Below, one piece after another: positions 27,861-37,036 of a stretch of 60,722 nucleotides of DNA. The notes beneath the pieces are model-generated. The model worked only from the letters and a program-made list of their open reading frames with translations. It was not told where the DNA came from and did no database searches. Numbering within the stretch: position 1 is the stretch's first letter; each line of letters starts with the position of its first letter. This DNA is from Dehalococcoidales bacterium (GTDB lineage Bacteria > Chloroflexota > Dehalococcoidia > Dehalococcoidales > Fen-1064): the NCBI GenBank assembly GCA_020342155.1, contig CP070842.1:395801-456522 (forward strand), read 5' to 3'. Position numbers and translations under genes: made by a program.

Positions 27861-28595
27861 ATGTCCGATTCGGTGGTTATCTATAGTAAAAGGCAGCACT
27901 TCGTAGTCATCACCCTCAACCGGCCCGGGGCGGGCAACGTGATTAATCAGCAACTCGCTCAGGAGATAGCCGACGTATGCCAGCAGATAAATCAGGATGA
28001 TGAAGTTCGTGTCGTCGTTGTCACGGGTGCCGGGGACATTTTCTGTGATGGTAGCGAGCTAGCCGTACCCTGTGGGGTCGCTGCCGCGGTGGCAAGTCTG
28101 GAGCAACCGGTGATTGCGGCTATCAATGGTGATGCCCTGGGGCAGGGGTTGGAGCTTGCGCTGAGCTGTGATATAAGGTTGGCCGTGAACGAGGCAAGGT
28201 TAGGCTTCGCCGAGGTTGCTGCAGGTATTATCCCGATGGACGGCGGGACACAGCGTTTATCTCGTATTGTGGGCAGGGGTAAAGCCCTAGAAATGCTCTT
28301 CACCGGCGAAAAAATCAGTGCTGAGGAAGCTTTTGATATCGGGCTAGTCAACAAAGTATTCGAGCGCGAGGCGCTGACTTCCGAGGTGGAAACAATGGTT
28401 GAGAACCTGGCAGGTAAGGCACCGATTGCTCTCAGGTATGTCAAGGAGGCGGTCAATAAGGGACTCGACCTGACGCTCGACCAGGGTCTCCGCCTTGAGG
28501 CAGACCTCTATTTCCTGCTGCATACAACGGCCGACCGTACCGAAGGAATCAGGGCCTTTCAAGAAAAGAGGTCGCCCGATTTCAAGGGGCAGTAG
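27861..28595 (+). CDS. Enoyl-CoA hydratase/isomerase family protein
   Basis: 244 residues from ATG 27861 after AAGAGGGAAACC; an in-frame GTG at 27840 is less likely. Crotonase fold. Both catalytic glutamates are in place (GLELALSCDIR and GFAEVAAGIIP) and PMDGGTQRLSR follows. The segment after the oxyanion region (FCDGSELAV) is shorter than usual by about ten residues, so the acyl pocket may differ. It probably hydrates 2-enoyl-CoA in beta-oxidation. First gene of the operon. Confidence 0.85.
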   Translation: MSDSVVIYSKRQHFVVITLNRPGAGNVINQQLAQEIADVCQQINQDDEVRVVVVTGAGDIFCDGSELAVPCGVAAAVASLEQPVIAAINGDALGQGLELALSCDIRLAVNEARLGFAEVAAGIIPMDGGTQRLSRIVGRGKALEMLFTGEKISAEEAFDIGLVNKVFEREALTSEVETMVENLAGKAPIALRYVKEAVNKGLDLTLDQGLRLEADLYFLLHTTADRTEGIRAFQEKRSPDFKGQ

Positions 28596-28634
28596 GCTTG
28601 GTTATTGCTGTTGATTCATAGTTAAGGTAGAAAA

Positions 28635-29150
28635 TTGCTGAGCCCCCGTAGTATAGATATTAAGACTGATAAGGATACTCTCCTGGAGCTTCATTGTCGA
28701 ATCAACTATGAAAGTGAGTGTGCGTGGGCCCGGGCGAGACCGTATGAGCAGTACCGAGAGAAGTGGTTTAGCACCTCACAGCCGGAATCGTACTTGAAAG
28801 ACCTCGTCGAATCTATGAAGGACAAGAGAACTATTGCGGAGATATGGCAGAATGAAGACTCTGTGATAGCTTATTTGTGGGTGACGTTTACAAATATGCC
28901 TGATTACAACATCTCTATCGCAGAAATCAACGACATGGCAGTTTCTCCTGATTTTCAGCGTCGGGGAATAGCATTGAAGCTCATGGCATATATTGAGCAG
29001 CAGGCTCGAGATAGGGGGGCTAATTTGCTGCGCTCTGGAACGGGATTCGAAAATACGGCTTCCCAGGGACTTCACGCGAAGTCTGGCTTTCAAACATATA
29101 GCATACGATATGAGAAATTATTAACTCCGCGTAATGTAGAATCCCAATGA
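28635..29150 (+). CDS. GNAT-family N-acetyltransferase
   Basis: 171 residues from a TTG start. The acetyl-CoA motif reads EINDMAVSPDFQRRGIALKL with a following helix; SGTGFENTASQGLHAKSGF is the C-terminal part. It is more A+T-rich than its neighbours and sits inside the acyl-CoA operon, its stop overlapping the next ATG by 4 nt. Substrate unknown; not obviously related to fatty-acid metabolism, so it may be a late insertion. Confidence 0.8.
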   Translation: MLSPRSIDIKTDKDTLLELHCRINYESECAWARARPYEQYREKWFSTSQPESYLKDLVESMKDKRTIAEIWQNEDSVIAYLWVTFTNMPDYNISIAEINDMAVSPDFQRRGIALKLMAYIEQQARDRGANLLRSGTGFENTASQGLHAKSGFQTYSIRYEKLLTPRNVESQ

Positions 29151-29890
29151 GTGGTTTCGAGACAATCATCTACGAGAAGCAGGACAACGTCGGTTACATT
29201 ACGCTTAACCGACCGAAAGCACTGAATGTCTACAACATCCAGATGCGGGACGAGTTGTTTCAGGTCCTGGGTGCTATTAAGGATGACCCGGAGGTGAAAG
29301 TCGGGGTGATCAGGGGTGCTGGCGAGAAAGCCTTCTGTGCCGGAGCCGACCTGACCGAGTTTCTCATGGCACCTTCACCGACCATTGCTCGCCAGGTACG
29401 ATGGCAGCGCGATATCTGGGGGCTTTTCTTGAGTATAAATAAACCAATGATTGCTGCCCTGCATGGCTACGTGTTCGGGTCGGGAATTGAGATGGCGTTG
29501 TGCTGTGACATCAGGGTGGCTTCGGATGATGTCCAGCTTGGTGTTCCCGAAACAGGGCTGGGCATAGTTCCTGCCGCCGGTGGTACCCAGACCCTACCAA
29601 GGACAGTAGGCAGGGGTTATGCTCTGGAGCTGCTGCTGTCTGGCCGCTGGGTCAAGGCAGAAGAGGCGCTTCGAATAAAGCTGGTCAACCGGGTGGTGCC
29701 CCGGGAAGTCCTGTGGCCGGAGGTTGACCGACTGGCCGGGAAGATTAAAGTACATGGTGCCAATGTGCTAAGCTATACCAAGCAGGCGGTAATCCAGGGG
29801 CTTGACCTGACACTGGAACAGGGACTTGAGCTCGAGTCCAGACTGGGGGCCAGTCTGCTTGAGGAAATGATGAAGGAGGAAGCGACATGA
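29147..29890 (+). CDS. Enoyl-CoA hydratase
   Basis: 247 residues. Crotonase superfamily with oxyanion-hole segment FCAGADLTEF, and glutamates in GSGIEMALCCDIR and GVPETGLGIVPAAGG. Unlike the first copy its length is full. It converts 2-enoyl-CoA to 3-hydroxyacyl-CoA; no 3-hydroxyacyl-CoA dehydrogenase or thiolase is present in the window. Its stop overlaps the ligase start (ATGA). Confidence 0.9.
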   Translation: MSGFETIIYEKQDNVGYITLNRPKALNVYNIQMRDELFQVLGAIKDDPEVKVGVIRGAGEKAFCAGADLTEFLMAPSPTIARQVRWQRDIWGLFLSINKPMIAALHGYVFGSGIEMALCCDIRVASDDVQLGVPETGLGIVPAAGGTQTLPRTVGRGYALELLLSGRWVKAEEALRIKLVNRVVPREVLWPEVDRLAGKIKVHGANVLSYTKQAVIQGLDLTLEQGLELESRLGASLLEEMMKEEAT

Positions 29891-31458
29891 ATACCTCGGA
29901 GTTTCTCACAATAGCTACGGCAATCTGTCCGGACAAGGAGGCAATCGTCTTTGAAGGCAAGCGGTTTACCTTTAGCCAGCTAAATGAGCGAGTGAACCGG
30001 CTGGCCAATGCCCTGTCTGCTTTGGGAGTAGAGAAAGGCGAACGGGTGGCATTGCTCCATGTCAACTGCAACCAGTGTATCGAAGGTTACTTTGCCATCG
30101 CCAAGCTCGGTGCTATCTATGTGCCCCTCAACTTCAGGGCGAAGCAACACGAGTTGTCCTACATGATTAATACTGCCGAGGCGCACACGGTCCTGGTCGG
30201 GGAGCGCTACCTTGAGATGATAGACTCAATCAAGGCGGAGATGCCCAGTGTTAAGAATTACATCTCGATTGATACTCCGTACGAGGGTATGACCAACTAC
30301 GAGGATATCATAGCTGGTGCCAGTGATGATGAAGTATTCACCGAGATAGATGATGACGACACCACGATATTGATGTATACCGCCGGCACTACCGGTTTCC
30401 CCAAGGGCGTGATGTTGTCTCACAACAGCTTCTCTATCTACGTGCTGGAGAACGTAACGCCGGCTGACCCTACGGTAGATGAGAACAATATCCTGACAGT
30501 TCCTCTCTATCATGTCGCTGGTATTCAGGCAATGATGGCGGCGATATATGGCGGACGGACACTGGTGATGGAGAGACAGTTTGAGCCGGCCGAATGGATG
30601 GGACTGGTACAGGCGGAGAAGGTAGGCCGGGCGATGATGGTGCCTACTATGCTCAAGCAGCTGTTAGACCATCCCGATTTTGAGAAATACGACCTGAGTA
30701 GCCTCCAGGTAATTACCTATGGCGCGGCACCAATGCCGCTGCCGGTAATTAAGAAGGCGATGGAGGTTTTTCCGGGAGTCAGCTTCATCAATGCCTTCGG
30801 GCAGACCGAAACGGCATCGACTATTACCACCTTGAGTCCGGATGACCACGTTTTAACCGGTACCGAGGAGGAAAGGGAGAAGAAGCTGCAGAGGCTTACA
30901 TCAATCGGTCGGCCGATGTCCGATGTTGAGATGAGAATAATGGATGAAGAGGGCAATGAGCTGCCTCCGGGAGAGGTCGGTGAGATTGTTGCCCGGGGTC
31001 CTAGGGTTATGAGTGGGTACTGGAAGGAAGAGGAGAAGACGGCCAAGACAATCGATAAGGACGGCTGGGTCCATACCGGTGATATGGGCTATATGGATGA
31101 GGAAGGCTATTTCTTCCTGGCAGGAAGGACCACCGACATGATTATCCGGGGAGGGGAGAACATCTCGCCGGAGGAGGTAGAAGCAGTACTCCACCAGCAT
31201 CATAAAATCGAGGAAGCGGCTGTAATTGGAGTTCCGGACGAGGACTGGGGTGAGGTGCCTATCTGTGTGGTTGTCCTCAAGGAAGGCGAAACAGCTACCG
31301 ACGCAGAAATAATGGAGCACTGCCGTCAGGCGTTGGCCAGCTACAAGCGGCCCAGGTCAGTAATCTTCACTGATGAGCTTCCGCGAAACCCGATGGGCAA
31401 GGTCCTGAAGCGAGTGTTACGTGAGCAGCACGGTGGCGGTTCAGAGGAGAATAAGTAG
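29887..31458 (+). CDS. Acyl-CoA synthetase (AMP-forming)
   Basis: 523 residues of the ANL superfamily. It activates a carboxylic acid to acyl-AMP and then acyl-CoA. Intact motifs: LMYTAGTTGFPKGV (P-loop, about residues 165-178), NAFGQTE, HTGDMGYMDEEGYF, RTTDMIIRGGENISP and the catalytic lysine in NPMGKVLKR near the C-terminus. Long- or medium-chain fatty or aromatic acids are likely substrates. Coupled to the preceding hydratase by a 4-nt overlap. Confidence 0.9.
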   Translation: MNTSEFLTIATAICPDKEAIVFEGKRFTFSQLNERVNRLANALSALGVEKGERVALLHVNCNQCIEGYFAIAKLGAIYVPLNFRAKQHELSYMINTAEAHTVLVGERYLEMIDSIKAEMPSVKNYISIDTPYEGMTNYEDIIAGASDDEVFTEIDDDDTTILMYTAGTTGFPKGVMLSHNSFSIYVLENVTPADPTVDENNILTVPLYHVAGIQAMMAAIYGGRTLVMERQFEPAEWMGLVQAEKVGRAMMVPTMLKQLLDHPDFEKYDLSSLQVITYGAAPMPLPVIKKAMEVFPGVSFINAFGQTETASTITTLSPDDHVLTGTEEEREKKLQRLTSIGRPMSDVEMRIMDEEGNELPPGEVGEIVARGPRVMSGYWKEEEKTAKTIDKDGWVHTGDMGYMDEEGYFFLAGRTTDMIIRGGENISPEEVEAVLHQHHKIEEAAVIGVPDEDWGEVPICVVVLKEGETATDAEIMEHCRQALASYKRPRSVIFTDELPRNPMGKVLKRVLREQHGGGSEENK

Positions 31459-31484
31459 GGCTCAGTGAGTCGTTTAGGGGGAAT

Positions 31485-32630
31485 ATGGACTTTTCTCTGA
31501 CTGAAGACCAGAAAATGCTCCGGGCGATGGTCCGGAATTTCGCCGAGAAAGAACTGGAGCCAATTGCTGCCGAGATAGACGAGAAGGCCAGGTTTCCTGC
31601 CGAGAGCATTAGTAAGGCAGTCGAGCTCGGGCTAACAGGTATTGGCTATCCTGAGAAGTATGGCGGGAGTGGTGGTGGAGCGATTGAGCAGACTATTGTA
31701 TTTGAGGAACTAGCATGGGCATGTGCGTCCACCAGCGGGATATTAATTGTCACCAATGAGCTTGCTGCCTACCCGCTTTATGCCTACGGCACGGAGGAGC
31801 AAAAGCAGCAATACCTGGTACCGTTACTTAAGGGTGACAAACTGGGGGCTTTTGGCCTGACTGAGGCGGGTGCTGGTAGCGATGTCGCCGCCATGGCGAT
31901 GACTGCCACTCGCCAGAATAATGTCTATGCTCTTAATGGCAATAAAATATTCATCAGCAACGGCGCCGAAGCGGATATCATTGTCACGTTTGCCACTATA
32001 GACCGGTCTCAGGGATACCGGGGTGTTACGGCTTTCATCGTGGATAAGGGCACCCCGGGATTTTCGGTAGGTAAGCATGAGCGTAAGATGGGTATCCGTG
32101 CCGCTTCAGCAACGGAACTGGTTTTTGAAGACTGTTTAGTACCGGTGGAGAACCGGCTTGGTGATGAAGGTAAGGGTTTCCGCATTGCGTTGGAGACGAT
32201 TGACGCCAGCCGGCTGGGAATTGCGGCGCAGTCGCTCGGAGTTGCCCAGGCGGCATTTGAGAAATCACTGGCCTATTCGCGGGAGCGGCAGCAGTTCGGG
32301 CAACCAATCGCCAATTTCCAGGCGATACAGTGGATGCTGGCCGATATGGCAACCCAGATTGACGCTGCCCGGTTACTGACACATCGGGCAGCCTTTCTCA
32401 AAGATCAGGGTCTACCCTTTGTCAAGGAGTCCAGCATGGCCAAGTTACATGCCGCTGAGACCGCCATGTTTGTTACCACTAAGGCCATCCAGATACACGG
32501 TGGTTACGGTTATACCAAAGATTTCGCGGTAGAGCGTTATTTCCGTGATGCCAAGATCATGGAGATATACGAAGGCACCTCAGAGATGCAGCGGATGACT
32601 ATTGCCCGGCAGCTCCTGAGAGATGAATAA
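31485..32630 (+). CDS. Acyl-CoA dehydrogenase
   Basis: 381 residues, normal for short/medium-chain enzymes. FAD-dependent: FGLTEAGAGSDVAAM (signature 1) and the C-terminal QIHGGYGYTKDFAVERYFRDAK with IYEGTSEMQR, whose glutamate is the catalytic base. It oxidises acyl-CoA to 2-enoyl-CoA, feeding the hydratases. An electron-transfer flavoprotein is needed but not encoded here. Confidence 0.93.
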   Translation: MDFSLTEDQKMLRAMVRNFAEKELEPIAAEIDEKARFPAESISKAVELGLTGIGYPEKYGGSGGGAIEQTIVFEELAWACASTSGILIVTNELAAYPLYAYGTEEQKQQYLVPLLKGDKLGAFGLTEAGAGSDVAAMAMTATRQNNVYALNGNKIFISNGAEADIIVTFATIDRSQGYRGVTAFIVDKGTPGFSVGKHERKMGIRAASATELVFEDCLVPVENRLGDEGKGFRIALETIDASRLGIAAQSLGVAQAAFEKSLAYSRERQQFGQPIANFQAIQWMLADMATQIDAARLLTHRAAFLKDQGLPFVKESSMAKLHAAETAMFVTTKAIQIHGGYGYTKDFAVERYFRDAKIMEIYEGTSEMQRMTIARQLLRDE

Positions 32631-32672
32631 GACTTTAAGAGAAGCACTGCAGAGAAAGGAACAGGTAAGGAC

Positions 32673-34598
32673 TTGAGCGAGGAACCCGGAGGCGTAGGAA
32701 ACACCCGTTATGACGATGTTTACCGGCATTCCGTGGTTGACCCTGAGGACTTCTGGGGCAGGATTGCCCGGGAGCTTCACTGGTACCAGAAGTGGGACAA
32801 GGTTCTTGATGATTCAGATACCCCGTTCTGCCGCTGGTTTGTCGGTGGCCGGACAAACCTATGCTATAACGCCGTAGACAGGCATGCCCTGGGTGGTCGC
32901 GCCGAAAAAACGGCTCTAGTCTGGGAGAGTACTGCCCAGGGTAAGTCTGAGACGATTACCTATGGCGAGCTGTATCGGCGTGTCAACCATTTTGCCAGCG
33001 TCCTCAAGAATCTGGGGGTGGAGAAGGGGGACCGGGTTGCTATCTATCTGCCAATGATACCGGAGACAGCGGTTGCCATGCTTGCATGTACGCGTATCGG
33101 GGCGATTCACATGGTTGTCTTCACCGGGTACGGTACTGATGCCCTGGCTAAGCGACTGGCGAATTCAAGGCCGAAGGTACTGATAACGGCTGATGCTGGA
33201 CTGCGAAGGAACCGGGCGGTCCTTCTCAAGGATACGGTTGATAAAGCTTTGGAGAAGGTCCCGGTAGAGAGGGTGATTGTGCTGAATAGGGGTCTGGCAG
33301 AAGTCAATATGATGGAAAGCCGGGACTTTTTCTGGGATAGTCTGGTTGGTGATAAAGGCGATGAGTTCGTGGAACCGGTACCAATGGAAAGTAACGAGCC
33401 GTCCTACATACTCTATACGGCAGGTACTACAGGCGAGACATATGGTGTGGTGAGAGATACCGGGGGCTACATGGTCGCCATGTACAACTCTATGAGGCAG
33501 ATATACGATGTCGGAGCCGACGATGTCTTCTGGGCGGCTTCTGATTTTGGCTGGGTCGTCGGGCACAGCTATACGGTATATGCTCCGCTTCTCTTCGGGG
33601 TAACATCGGTAATATATGAGGGGACCCCCGACTACCCTGACCACGGTGTGATGTGGAGTGTAATTGAGAAGTACCACGTCAACAGTATGTTTGCCGCTCC
33701 GACGACGATGAGGATGCTACACCGGTTCGGGATTGAGCATGCCAGGAAGTGTGACACCAGTTCACTACGCTATCTATTCCTTGCCGGCGAGATACTGGAT
33801 GTGCCTACCTGGCAGTGGTGTGCTGAGGCGCTGGATGGTCGGCCGGTGATAGACAACTACTGGTTGACCGAATCAGGTTGGCCGGTGCTTAGCAACCTGC
33901 CTGGGATAGAACTCATTCCGACAAAACCGGGTTCGGTCACCAAACCGGTGGTCGGTTATAAGCTGGCTATCGTCGATGACACGGGCGAGCCGGTACTGGC
34001 AAATACCACAGGTTATCTGGTGGCAGAGCCCCCGTTGCCACCGGGGAACATCGTCACATTGTGGGGTGATGATGAACGGTATCGGCGAGAGTACTGGCAA
34101 CAGATTCCAGGAATGTTCGCTACTGGTGACTACGCCGTGGCCGACGACGACGGCTATGTGAGACTGCTTGGCCGAACTGATGAAGTGCTGAACGTGGCTG
34201 CCCATCGACTCTCCATGAAAGAGATAGAGGTGGTAATAGCGTCTCATCCCGCAATAGCCGATGTATGCGTCATCGGCGTAGCCGATGTTATTAAGGGTGA
34301 AGAGCCTATTGCCCTGATTGTCCTTAAGCCGGGGCGGCAACCTTCGGGCCAACTCAAGGTAGAAATTAAGAACCTCGTCAGGGAGAGCATCGGGGCGATA
34401 GCGATACCTCGCGGCATTAACTTTGTACCGATGCTTCCCCGGATCAGGGACGGCCGTTATATGAAGAAGGTGCTCAGGGCAGCCTACGAAAAGCAGGACT
34501 TGTCAGTCCTGAGTATCACCGAAAACGGCGCTAGCGCTGAGGAAGTGCAAGAAGCCTTCCGAGAAACGCAGAAGATGCTGGAAACAGCGGTAGATTAG
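32673..34598 (+). CDS. Acetyl/propionyl-CoA synthetase-like protein with altered lysines
   Basis: 641 residues from a TTG after AGGTAAGGAC, the length of Acs/PrpE. The fold is clear: GDRVAIYLPMIPETAVAMLAC, GVVRDTGGYMVAM, WVVGHSYTVYAPL, NYWLTESGWPV, TGDYAVADDDGY and GRTDEVLNVAAHRLS. Two key places differ: the P-loop GKPKG reads GETYG, and the C-terminal lysine of the SGK motif is arginine (RDGRYMKK). Both lysines normally act in adenylate formation, so activity may be lost or changed. It ends 15 nt from the convergent plsY. Confidence 0.85.
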   Translation: MSEEPGGVGNTRYDDVYRHSVVDPEDFWGRIARELHWYQKWDKVLDDSDTPFCRWFVGGRTNLCYNAVDRHALGGRAEKTALVWESTAQGKSETITYGELYRRVNHFASVLKNLGVEKGDRVAIYLPMIPETAVAMLACTRIGAIHMVVFTGYGTDALAKRLANSRPKVLITADAGLRRNRAVLLKDTVDKALEKVPVERVIVLNRGLAEVNMMESRDFFWDSLVGDKGDEFVEPVPMESNEPSYILYTAGTTGETYGVVRDTGGYMVAMYNSMRQIYDVGADDVFWAASDFGWVVGHSYTVYAPLLFGVTSVIYEGTPDYPDHGVMWSVIEKYHVNSMFAAPTTMRMLHRFGIEHARKCDTSSLRYLFLAGEILDVPTWQWCAEALDGRPVIDNYWLTESGWPVLSNLPGIELIPTKPGSVTKPVVGYKLAIVDDTGEPVLANTTGYLVAEPPLPPGNIVTLWGDDERYRREYWQQIPGMFATGDYAVADDDGYVRLLGRTDEVLNVAAHRLSMKEIEVVIASHPAIADVCVIGVADVIKGEEPIALIVLKPGRQPSGQLKVEIKNLVRESIGAIAIPRGINFVPMLPRIRDGRYMKKVLRAAYEKQDLSVLSITENGASAEEVQEAFRETQKMLETAVD

Positions 34599-34613
34599 GC
34601 CAGTCGACTGTAC

Positions 34614-35336
34614 CTATTCTCCCTGTTCGTCGGTAGGTGGGTTGGTTGTGTCTGTTGATGATGAAGACCGGTATACCCAGACTTTACGGTCGGCAATATC
34701 ACGGTCGAAAAGCAGTCGGTTGATGAGCAGTTCGCCAAGTGGTATCGATTTACTGAGGGCAGTTCTCGGGACCAGCAACCTTTTGGAAAATCCGATTAAT
34801 GACATCGCCACGAAGCCCAGCGTAATTGACAACTTATCTTCTATGCCTATGTCTAGAGGTTCGCTGAGGAACCAGGCCAGTGTGGGCACTGAGATATAGG
34901 CAAAGAACACGCCGAGAGCTACTAGCCGGAATGGGGCAAACAGATACGGCATCACCAGGGTATATAACCCCAGTAGCGGCGAAAGTATCGTGATAAATCC
35001 CAGTGAGGCAAAGACACCACGTCCGCCGCGAAAGCTAAGAAATACCGGCCAATTATGGCCGATAATGGCACAGAGCCCGGCCGTAACCTGCTGAGCGGCA
35101 CCGAGTTCAAGCAACTGGGCTACCCAGACGCAAAAAGCCCCCTTGCCGATATCGAAAAGAGCCACCGGAACGGCCAGCCATTTGGGTCCCGTGCTGAGCA
35201 CGTTGGCAGCACCAACGTTGCCCGTGCCTTGCTTACGGATGTCGACACCGCGAGCCCATTTAATGGCCAGGTAGGCGGCGGGCACTGAGCCAAGAAGGTA
35301 GGCACCTATTATCAGTAGTATGAACTGGATGTCCAA
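34614..35336 (-). CDS. plsY: Glycerol-3-phosphate acyltransferase PlsY
   Basis: 240 residues from a TTG preceded by AAGGAG. It transfers the acyl group of acyl-phosphate to glycerol 3-phosphate at the membrane. All three motifs are visible: YLLGSVPAAYL (residues 13-23), GTGNVGAANV, and GHNWPVFLSFRGGRG, with several membrane segments. The hydrophilic C-terminal 40 residues are unusual. Last gene of the recA-rny-ymdB-PHP-plsY run. PlsX is not seen. Confidence 0.93.
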   Translation of the reverse strand: MDIQFILLIIGAYLLGSVPAAYLAIKWARGVDIRKQGTGNVGAANVLSTGPKWLAVPVALFDIGKGAFCVWVAQLLELGAAQQVTAGLCAIIGHNWPVFLSFRGGRGVFASLGFITILSPLLGLYTLVMPYLFAPFRLVALGVFFAYISVPTLAWFLSEPLDIGIEDKLSITLGFVAMSLIGFSKRLLVPRTALSKSIPLGELLINRLLFDRDIADRKVWVYRSSSSTDTTNPPTDEQGE

Positions 35337-35351
35337 GACATCTCCTTATAA

Positions 35352-36203
35352 TTATGGGCTGGCTGGCTTCAGCCTTGTTTGTCGTGCCAGGGCCAGAAGA
35401 TCCTTTAGCGATTCGTCAGGGATATCCACCCCGCCAATCGATACCTCCGAATTATTATCAAGACCATGGAAATCGGTACCGCCGGTGGTAATCAGATTGT
35501 GCCGGTTGGCTATGCTGACCAGCCTATCGATGTCTTCAGTAGCATAGCCTGCGTAGTAGGCTTCGATGCCAACCAGACCGGCCGCTTTCAACTCGGTAAC
35601 CATCCGTTCCGGCTCGGGCAACGTCAACGGGTGTGCCAATACCGGCAGCCCTTTAGCCTGGATTACCAGTTCTACGGATTCGGCAGGGGTTACTTTCTCT
35701 CGTTCAACATAGGCCGGTCCATCCCGGCCAATATACTTTGTAAAGGCCTCTTTAAACGACTCGATATAGCCTCTTTCCAACATGGCTTGGGCGACGTGGG
35801 GGCGACCGATGGCACCCTCCCCGGCAATCTCCTGGACTCGTTCCCACTCAATCGGGCAGCCTAGTTCTTCCAGCTTGGTCACCATTTTCTGGGCGCGTTC
35901 CCACCGCGAATTATGCATCTGCTTCAGAGCGGCTTGCAGGTTGCCATCGATGTAGTCTATAAAGTACCCCAAGATATGCACTTCACCCTCGGGGACATCG
36001 GTGCTAATTTCAACACCCGGTATCAACCTGAGCCCAGGGAATGCACGAGCGGCTTCCAGTGCCGGTGATATGCCGTCAATGGTATCGTGGTCAGTCAAGG
36101 CAATTACGGTCAGCCCCTCACCCACGGCTCTACGAATGAGTTCGGCCGGGCTGAAACGACCATCAGATGCATTAGAATGCAGGTGAAGGTTTACGCTGAG
36201 CAT
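35352..36203 (-). CDS. PHP-domain phosphoesterase (YciV/RNase AM-like)
   Basis: 283 residues. PHP metal ligands: LHLHSNASDGRFSP, LTDHDTIDG, IPGVEIS, LAHPLTLPE and GGTDFHG. Members of this COG0613 group include 3',5'-bisphosphate nucleotidase and 5'-3' exoribonuclease RNase AM. Location behind rny and ymdB supports a role in RNA breakdown, by inference. Its ATG overlaps the ymdB stop by one base. Confidence 0.85.
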   Translation of the reverse strand: MLSVNLHLHSNASDGRFSPAELIRRAVGEGLTVIALTDHDTIDGISPALEAARAFPGLRLIPGVEISTDVPEGEVHILGYFIDYIDGNLQAALKQMHNSRWERAQKMVTKLEELGCPIEWERVQEIAGEGAIGRPHVAQAMLERGYIESFKEAFTKYIGRDGPAYVEREKVTPAESVELVIQAKGLPVLAHPLTLPEPERMVTELKAAGLVGIEAYYAGYATEDIDRLVSIANRHNLITTGGTDFHGLDNNSEVSIGGVDIPDESLKDLLALARQTRLKPASP

Positions 36204-36967
36204 TAGTCTACCTCACGGCTGATTCGCTCGATTCTGGTTGCTTTACCACTGGCATCATCAACCGTTACCAGGATTGCGTCGAGCACTGTCTTTCCCTTAC
36301 CCACTGATAGGTAATTGGGCATCATTGTCAGAAAGCGTTCTAGTACTGCCTCAATATCGTCGCCAATAATAGAATCTACTGGTCCTGTCATACCAATATC
36401 GGTGACGTAGGCGGTCCCCCCGGGTAGTATCCGGGCATCAATCGTCCCGACGTGCGTGTGTGTGCCCAGCACAGCACTTACCCGGCCATCCAGGTATTGC
36501 CCCATCGCCATCTTTTCCGAAGTTGCTTCGGCGTGGAAGTCGACGATAACTACCGGTGGCCTGTCCTCGAACTCGCTGAGTAACCGGTCCATCGCCCGGA
36601 ACGGGCAATCGTAGTTACCAATGAACGTCCTGCCTATCAGGTTGACCACCATAGCCTGATTAATAAGGTAGCCACGGCCGGGTACGCCTGGGGGGTAGTT
36701 CAAGGGTCGTATTATGGGCATGTCACTATCAAGGTAGGGGACTATCTCCTTATGGATCCATATGTGATTGCCCGAGGTGAGAACGTCGGCACCGGCATCG
36801 AGTAGCTCCTGGGCTGTACTCGGAGTTGTGCCCAGTCCACCGGCCGCATTCTCGGCGTTAACTACAACCAGGTCAGCCTGATATGATTCCCGCAAGTCGG
36901 GCAGGAGGGTACTTACCGCCCGTCTCCCTGGCTTACCAATTACGTCACCAATTGCCAGTATTATCAT
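36203..36967 (-). CDS. ymdB: YmdB-family metallophosphoesterase (TIGR00282)
   Basis: 254 residues. Family motifs are all present: GDVIGKPGR, NAENAAGG, TSGNHIW, DFHAEATSEK, GTHTHVGT and TDIGMTGP. In Bacillus YmdB hydrolyses 2',3'-cyclic nucleotides and influences biofilm formation and sporulation choice. As in Bacillus, it is beside rny, which supports orthology. Confidence 0.93.
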   Translation of the reverse strand: MIILAIGDVIGKPGRRAVSTLLPDLRESYQADLVVVNAENAAGGLGTTPSTAQELLDAGADVLTSGNHIWIHKEIVPYLDSDMPIIRPLNYPPGVPGRGYLINQAMVVNLIGRTFIGNYDCPFRAMDRLLSEFEDRPPVVIVDFHAEATSEKMAMGQYLDGRVSAVLGTHTHVGTIDARILPGGTAYVTDIGMTGPVDSIIGDDIEAVLERFLTMMPNYLSVGKGKTVLDAILVTVDDASGKATRIERISREVD

Positions 36968-37036
36968 TGGACCTCTATCCAGGCAGAAAGAGGTTGCCTA
37001 AAAGGCTCGTTTCCTTCGCCTCGTAGTGCCCTTCTG

